From SIG636 sp045604285 (GTDB lineage Bacteria; Bacillota; Clostridia; Oscillospirales; CAG-382), in NCBI GenBank assembly GCA_045604285.1, contig JAZUNS010000161.1:1-16428 (forward strand): a stretch of 16,428 bases of DNA, in the 5' to 3' direction. Below are positions 12,556 through 16,428 of the stretch, piece after piece. Position 1 is the first letter of the stretch, and each line of letters begins with the position of its first letter. Position numbers and translations under genes: made by a program. Below the pieces are notes generated by a model. It saw only the letters and a program-made list of their open reading frames with translations, searched no databases and had not been told where the DNA came from.

Positions 12556-13239
12556 ATGATTGAATTTAAAGACGTTACGATGGTGTACGATAACGGTACA
12601 CCTGCCCTTAACGGTGTAAATCTTGTAATACAGGACGGCGAGTTTGTTTTTATCGTCGGGCGCTCCGGCGCCGGCAAGACCACCCTTACCAAGCTTTTAA
12701 TGCGTGAGGAGAGGGTCAGCAGCGGCAAGCTTACCGTTGACAATTTTAAGCTTGACAAGATGCCCAAAAGAAAAGTGCCGTATCTTAGGCGCTCCTTAGG
12801 CGTCGTTTTTCAAGATTTTAGGCTGTTTCCCGGCATGACGGTTTACGAAAACGTTGCTTTTGCCATGCGGGTTGTAGGCGAAAAAAGCTCTGTAATTAAA
12901 AAGCGAGTTCCCTATTTTTTAAATCTTGTGGAGCTTACCGAAAAGGCAGACCGTTTTCCTAACGAGCTGTCCGGCGGCGAACAACAAAGGGTTGCCTTTG
13001 CACGTGCTATTGCAAACAACCCCAAAATAGTTATTGCCGACGAGCCTACGGGTAACGTTGACCGCAAAATGAGCCTTGAGCTTATGGATTTGCTTATACG
13101 CATAAACAAGCTGGGCAAAACCGTAATTGTTGTTACCCACGATATGGAGCTTGTTGAAAAGTTTAAAAAACGCACCCTTACGATTGAGGACGGCGTTATT
13201 GTAAGCGACAAGAACGGGGGTGCTGTTCTTGAAGCTTAG
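12556..13239 (+). CDS. ftsE: Cell division ATP-binding protein FtsE
   Basis: This is the 227-residue ABC ATPase of the FtsEX complex, acting at the cytoplasmic face of the membrane. Complete motifs are visible: Walker A GRSGAGKTT at 35-43, the Q-loop with Gln86 (VVFQDFRLFPGMTVYENVAF region), the ABC signature LSGGEQQR at 138-145, Walker B IVIADEP with Glu163, and the switch His195 in VTHD. The early IEFKDVTMVYDNGTPALNGV is also typical of FtsE. FtsE does not carry substrate; with FtsX it passes an ATP-driven signal to murein hydrolases outside the cell. ATG 12556 has GGAGG 10 nt upstream. The stop overlaps the start of ftsX by 11 nt, so the two are translationally coupled. Confidence 0.97.
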   Translation: MIEFKDVTMVYDNGTPALNGVNLVIQDGEFVFIVGRSGAGKTTLTKLLMREERVSSGKLTVDNFKLDKMPKRKVPYLRRSLGVVFQDFRLFPGMTVYENVAFAMRVVGEKSSVIKKRVPYFLNLVELTEKADRFPNELSGGEQQRVAFARAIANNPKIVIADEPTGNVDRKMSLELMDLLIRINKLGKTVIVVTHDMELVEKFKKRTLTIEDGVIVSDKNGGAVLEA

Positions 13240-14134
13240 AAACATTCCTCATTTGATAGGCCAGGGCTTTGTAAGCTTTTGGCGTAACGGTGCCATGACT
13301 ACCGCTGCAATACTTGTGCTTATTTGCTGTATGCTGGTGCTTGGCTCCTTTTACATGATTATAGATAATCTTAACAAGTTTATCGAGGATCAATCCGAAG
13401 AGATAAAAACTATAAACGCCTATATTCCCGCCTCTGCCTCTGATGAGGAGATCAAGGACAAAGCCATGAAGCTGGAGGCTCTTTACAGAAAGAAGGGCAG
13501 CAACATTACCGGCTACGTTCACATCTCCAAGGACGAAGGGCTTAAGCTTATGCAGGGACAAGAGGGGATGGAGGAAGCATTATCCCAGTTCAACGAGGAA
13601 AACAACCCCATTCCCGAGGCTTTCATCATCTCTTTTAAAGATTTTGATGCAGTCCAGCCGCTTATGCGTGATTTGGAAGAAATATTCGGCGCAAATATGC
13701 TGAAATCTGAGGTTGCAATATACGAGAACGTAAGCGATATAAGCTCTACGATTACTCTTGTAGGCTTGTGGCTTATGATTATTTTGCTGTTTATTGCCAT
13801 CTTGATAATCATGAACACGGTTAAGCTTACCGTGTTTGCCCGCCGTAAGGATATAGCCATTATGAGATATATCGGTGCAACAAGCTTTTTTGTGGTATCC
13901 CCCTTTATTGTAGAGGGTATCATTATCGGTCTTGTTGCTACGATTATTTCCTCCGGTATACAGTATTATCTGTACACGGGCGTGTTTACGGACATTATAT
14001 CCAGCTATGAGGCTATCAGCATGGCGCCCGTTTCGGATTACTACTATATAGTTCCTTTGGCATTTTTGGCTATCGGGCTGTTTGCGGGCATAGTTGCCAG
14101 CGCCACATCGGTTAAAAAGCATTTGGACGTATAG
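13229..14134 (+). CDS. ftsX: Cell division membrane protein FtsX
   Basis: FtsX is the membrane partner of FtsE. With the preferred start it has 301 residues: a cytoplasmic N terminus MKLRN, span 1 at about 23-45, an extracellular domain at about 46-172, and three further spans (TLVGLWLMIILLFIAILIIM, then a span after RYIGATSFFVVSPFIVEGII, and a last one near PLAFLAIGLFAGIVASA). This is the 4-span FtsX layout with one large outer loop that contacts the hydrolase. The frame is open from GTG 13220, but GGGGGT (13216-13221) overlaps that codon. TTG 13229, 7-8 nt downstream, gives the usual N terminus, so it is used. It overlaps ftsE by 11 nt. The EnvC-like hydrolase 30 bp downstream is its probable partner. 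Confidence 0.93.
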   Translation: MKLRNIPHLIGQGFVSFWRNGAMTTAAILVLICCMLVLGSFYMIIDNLNKFIEDQSEEIKTINAYIPASASDEEIKDKAMKLEALYRKKGSNITGYVHISKDEGLKLMQGQEGMEEALSQFNEENNPIPEAFIISFKDFDAVQPLMRDLEEIFGANMLKSEVAIYENVSDISSTITLVGLWLMIILLFIAILIIMNTVKLTVFARRKDIAIMRYIGATSFFVVSPFIVEGIIIGLVATIISSGIQYYLYTGVFTDIISSYEAISMAPVSDYYYIVPLAFLAIGLFAGIVASATSVKKHLDV

Positions 14135-14164
14135 TTTTCCCTATTGACCATAACAGGAGTTTTT

Positions 14165-15394
14165 ATGTTAAAACGATCCATACTGATGGTTTTGTGCTTC
14201 TTTATGCTTCTGTCGGCAGGGACCACCGCCCTTGAGCTTGCCTTTACGGCAAACGCTCAGGACGGCGACACCACCATAGAAGAGGATAGAGAATCTCTTA
14301 GCTCTTTGCAAAACTCGTTATCGAACATAAAGAATAATAAAGAGAAGCTGCAGGAGCTTATCGAGCAAACCAACATGGCTACCCAAACGATGCTTCAGGA
14401 GAAAATGCTTTTGGAGCAGGAGTATGCGCTGTTAGCGGAAGAAGAGGAAGCCATTACAAAAATTATTAACGAATATGACGTTATAATAAAAGAAACCGCA
14501 GCGGAAAAGGATGCCGCCGAAAAGGCTTTGGATAAAAAGCTTGACGATTTCGGTGCGTTGCTTGTTTATATGTACATGAACGGCAACGATTCTCATTTGG
14601 AGCTTTTCCTTAAATCTGAAAGTTACTCTGAATACCTGGCTAAGGTAGAGTTTATGGAGCATATAGTAAACAGCAGTAACTTGATGATTAAAGATATTGA
14701 GGCAAACATTGCCGAGATTACTCAAAAGGAAGAGGATTATAAGCTTGCCAACGAAGATCTGCAGACCTACAAGGAAGAGCTTTTGGCTACCCGCGACGAA
14801 AAAGAGCAGAAGGCTGCCGAGCTTGAAGCCAAGATTGGCGAAAATAACGAGCTTATAGAGTTCACCAAAGACGAGATTGAATCTTTGAAGGACTACGAAG
14901 AAGGACTTAGAGAAGATATTTCGGCCCTTCAGCAGCAGATTGAGGATAAGCTTGCCGCCACCTACGACGGTGTTTTCAGCTTTCCCCTTATCGGCTGGAG
15001 CAGCTATAGGATAACGTCTCGCTTTGGCATAAGGACCGACGGTCCGTTTGTTCAGTACGAGCATCATAACGGCATGGACTTTGCTTGTGCAAGAGGTACC
15101 GCCATAGGTGCCGTTGATGCGGGGATAGTTACCTATTCCGGCTACAGAGGTGCTTTTGGCAACGTTGTGTTTGTTGAACACGGCGGCGGAATTACCACGG
15201 TTTACGCCCATTGTGACAGCCTGCTTGTAAAAGCCGGCGACAGGGTTGCCAAGGACCAGGTTATTGCAAGGGTTGGTACAACGGGACAATCCAGCGGGTA
15301 TCATCTGCATTTTGCCGTGCTTAAAAACGGCGGCTACGTTGATCCCGAGGAATATTTGCCCAGCTATTACACAAAGAACTATTCCTACGGTTGA
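14165..15394 (+). CDS. EnvC-like coiled-coil M23 murein hydrolase
   Basis: This 409-residue exported protein has three parts. Residues 1-31 are a signal peptide with a probable cut after ANA. Residues about 36-265 are a long Glu/Lys/Leu-rich coiled coil, the form EnvC-type partners use to contact FtsX. Residues about 272-398 are an M23/LytM domain with His301 and Asp305 (HNGMD), His349 (YAH) and His380/His382 (HLH). All zinc ligands are therefore present and the domain is likely catalytic, unlike E. coli EnvC, whose LytM domain is degenerate and only activates amidases. The start is ATG 14165, with AGGAG 5 nt upstream; an in-frame TTG at 14144 has no Shine-Dalgarno. Its place right after ftsEX and before the S41 protease fits a hydrolase controlled by FtsEX at the septum or during spore engulfment. 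Confidence 0.93.
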   Translation: MLKRSILMVLCFFMLLSAGTTALELAFTANAQDGDTTIEEDRESLSSLQNSLSNIKNNKEKLQELIEQTNMATQTMLQEKMLLEQEYALLAEEEEAITKIINEYDVIIKETAAEKDAAEKALDKKLDDFGALLVYMYMNGNDSHLELFLKSESYSEYLAKVEFMEHIVNSSNLMIKDIEANIAEITQKEEDYKLANEDLQTYKEELLATRDEKEQKAAELEAKIGENNELIEFTKDEIESLKDYEEGLREDISALQQQIEDKLAATYDGVFSFPLIGWSSYRITSRFGIRTDGPFVQYEHHNGMDFACARGTAIGAVDAGIVTYSGYRGAFGNVVFVEHGGGITTVYAHCDSLLVKAGDRVAKDQVIARVGTTGQSSGYHLHFAVLKNGGYVDPEEYLPSYYTKNYSYG

Positions 15395-15415
15395 TATTTT
15401 TAGCGAGGTTATTTA

Positions 15416-16428
15416 ATGATAATAAACCACAGCAAAGACCTTGACGTTACCCCTTCCCTCTTGCATAAGCGTTTGCTGTATTCCCTCTTGGCAGCTTTTA
15501 CCGCTATAAGCGTTTTGTTATCCCTTGGTGGTTGTTATTTTAACACTGTAAACGAAGAGGAAAGCTCTTCCTACTACCCGGAAACGGAGGAGATATCGGC
15601 AGAGCTACAGCTTTTTTATGAGGTTTATAACCTTATAAAGACCCGCTATGCCGGCAAGATGGACACCGAGGAAATGATGGAAGAGGCAATAAAGCAATTT
15701 GTTGCCGCTCTTGACGATCCCTACAGCCAATATATGACCAATGAGCAAGCAGATACCTTTATAGACGGTAACTACGGCAACAAGGTTGGAATTGGGGTAC
15801 GTGTTTACAGAGATTCCACCATGGAAGGCAGTTACATTTATCAGGTGTTTGAAGGGTCGCCCGCCTACAACAGCGGCGTTAAAGAGGGCGACGTTATGAT
15901 TGGCGTTGACGGCGTTACCATAACCGACGACAACTACACTCAGCTTATTGACAGCGTTGCGGGCGAAGCAGGTACCGTAGTTACTCTTACGGTAATGCGC
16001 GGTGAAGAAACAATGGATATCTCCATTGTAAGAGGCAGCTTTACCGCAAGCTCTGTTGAGTATAAGCTGTTGGAAAGTGACAAAAATATAGGCTACGTCC
16101 GTATACTTAATTTGGCAACGGATACGGCAAAGGACTTTAAAAAGGCAGTATTGGCGCTGAAGGAAAGCGGCGCAGAAAAATACATTTTTGACGTTAGAGA
16201 AGACAGCGGCGGGTATCTAAGCTCTATTATTGAGGTTTTGGATATGCTGTTGCCGGAAGGCCCCATTGTAAGATACAGCGATGCATCCGGCAAGGAAACC
16301 GCAGACTATTCCGACGCTTCGACCATAATAGAGGCACCCATGGCGGTGATTATAGACGGCGGTACCGCATCTGCGGCAGAGTTGTTTGCTGCCGCCCTTA
16401 AGGATTACGAGTTGGCTGTGCTTGTTGG
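15416..16428 (+). CDS. S41 carboxy-terminal processing protease, lipoprotein (partial, C terminus outside window)
   Basis: The first 337 codons are present. Residues 1-40 form a signal with a lipobox SLGGC, so Cys40 is the probable anchor; many CtpA/CtpB proteins instead have a plain signal or a membrane anchor. Residues about 62-115 are the N-terminal helical part (AALDDPYSQYMT). About 120-207 form a PDZ domain with GIGVRV, SPAYNSGVKEGDVMIGVDG and GTVVTLTVMRG. The S41 core follows: YVRILNL, FDVREDSGGYL, and the catalytic Ser319 in GGTASAAELFAAAL. The partner Lys should lie ~25 residues further on, beyond the window. Such proteases trim or activate exported proteins, including sporulation factors in Bacillus. 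Start ATG 15416 has GAGG 8 nt upstream, 21 bp after the EnvC-like gene, so it is in the same operon and may process that hydrolase. Confidence 0.93.
   Translation, partial: MIINHSKDLDVTPSLLHKRLLYSLLAAFTAISVLLSLGGCYFNTVNEEESSSYYPETEEISAELQLFYEVYNLIKTRYAGKMDTEEMMEEAIKQFVAALDDPYSQYMTNEQADTFIDGNYGNKVGIGVRVYRDSTMEGSYIYQVFEGSPAYNSGVKEGDVMIGVDGVTITDDNYTQLIDSVAGEAGTVVTLTVMRGEETMDISIVRGSFTASSVEYKLLESDKNIGYVRILNLATDTAKDFKKAVLALKESGAEKYIFDVREDSGGYLSSIIEVLDMLLPEGPIVRYSDASGKETADYSDASTIIEAPMAVIIDGGTASAAELFAAALKDYELAVLV

Noticed and set aside
14432..15310. 292-codon minus-strand frame inside the EnvC-like gene
   Set aside because: Antisense to a coiled coil plus M23 domain with complete zinc ligands; no start signal.

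Overview
The window looks like chromosomal DNA of an anaerobic, probably spore-forming member of the Clostridia, most likely an uncultured gut Oscillospirales/Ruminococcaceae-type bacterium. The evidence is indirect: sporulation genes of the YqfC, YqfD and YlbJ families, a secreted dockerin protein, hexameric glutamate dehydrogenase, Gram-positive-style AGGAGG ribosome binding sites, several lipoproteins with lipoboxes, and a Firmicutes-type ftsE-ftsX-M23-S41 cluster. No transposase, CRISPR array, phage gene, tRNA or rRNA was seen.

Layout. Positions 1-373 (minus) hold the N-terminal part of a dockerin-bearing secreted protein behind a near-consensus promoter. Positions 634-3962 (minus) hold a PsbP/DUF1795-like lipoprotein, gdhA and an M23/G5 lipoprotein. 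Divergent from these, 4172-5236 (plus) is ilvE, closed by a strong terminator. GdhA makes glutamate, which IlvE uses to aminate branched-chain 2-oxo acids.

Positions 5279-5866 are the most unusual stretch. A consensus promoter predicts a transcript that starts at the foot of a ~108-nt hairpin. The hairpin loop is perfectly complementary over 12 nt to a downstream segment that precedes a T-run. This leads into a small multi-span membrane protein that is itself bracketed by a near-perfect 16-bp inverted repeat.

Positions 5924-8269 hold a sporulation group: yqfC-yqfD on the minus strand and a divergent ylbJ-like gene on the plus strand, sharing an ~80-bp promoter region. They are followed by a MATE efflux protein (8324-9694) and a zinc-ribbon membrane protein (9787-10500). 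Between that gene and a minus-strand DUF1292 gene (10791-11144) lies a ~210-nt rod-like structured RNA, best read on the minus strand, with its own -10 box and terminator; a 6S RNA is the leading guess.

Positions 11347 to the window end form one plus-strand unit: a promoter, a PucR/CdaR-type regulator, ftsE, ftsX, an EnvC-like M23 murein hydrolase with intact zinc ligands, and an S41 carboxy-terminal processing protease cut by the window edge. This fits a machine in which FtsEX controls a periplasmic/cell-surface peptidoglycan hydrolase during division or spore formation, headed here by a regulator.

Several start codons were moved relative to the longest ORF because the Shine-Dalgarno sequence lies inside or over the longer start (yqfC, yqfD, ftsX, ylbJ, the zinc-ribbon gene and the EnvC-like gene).
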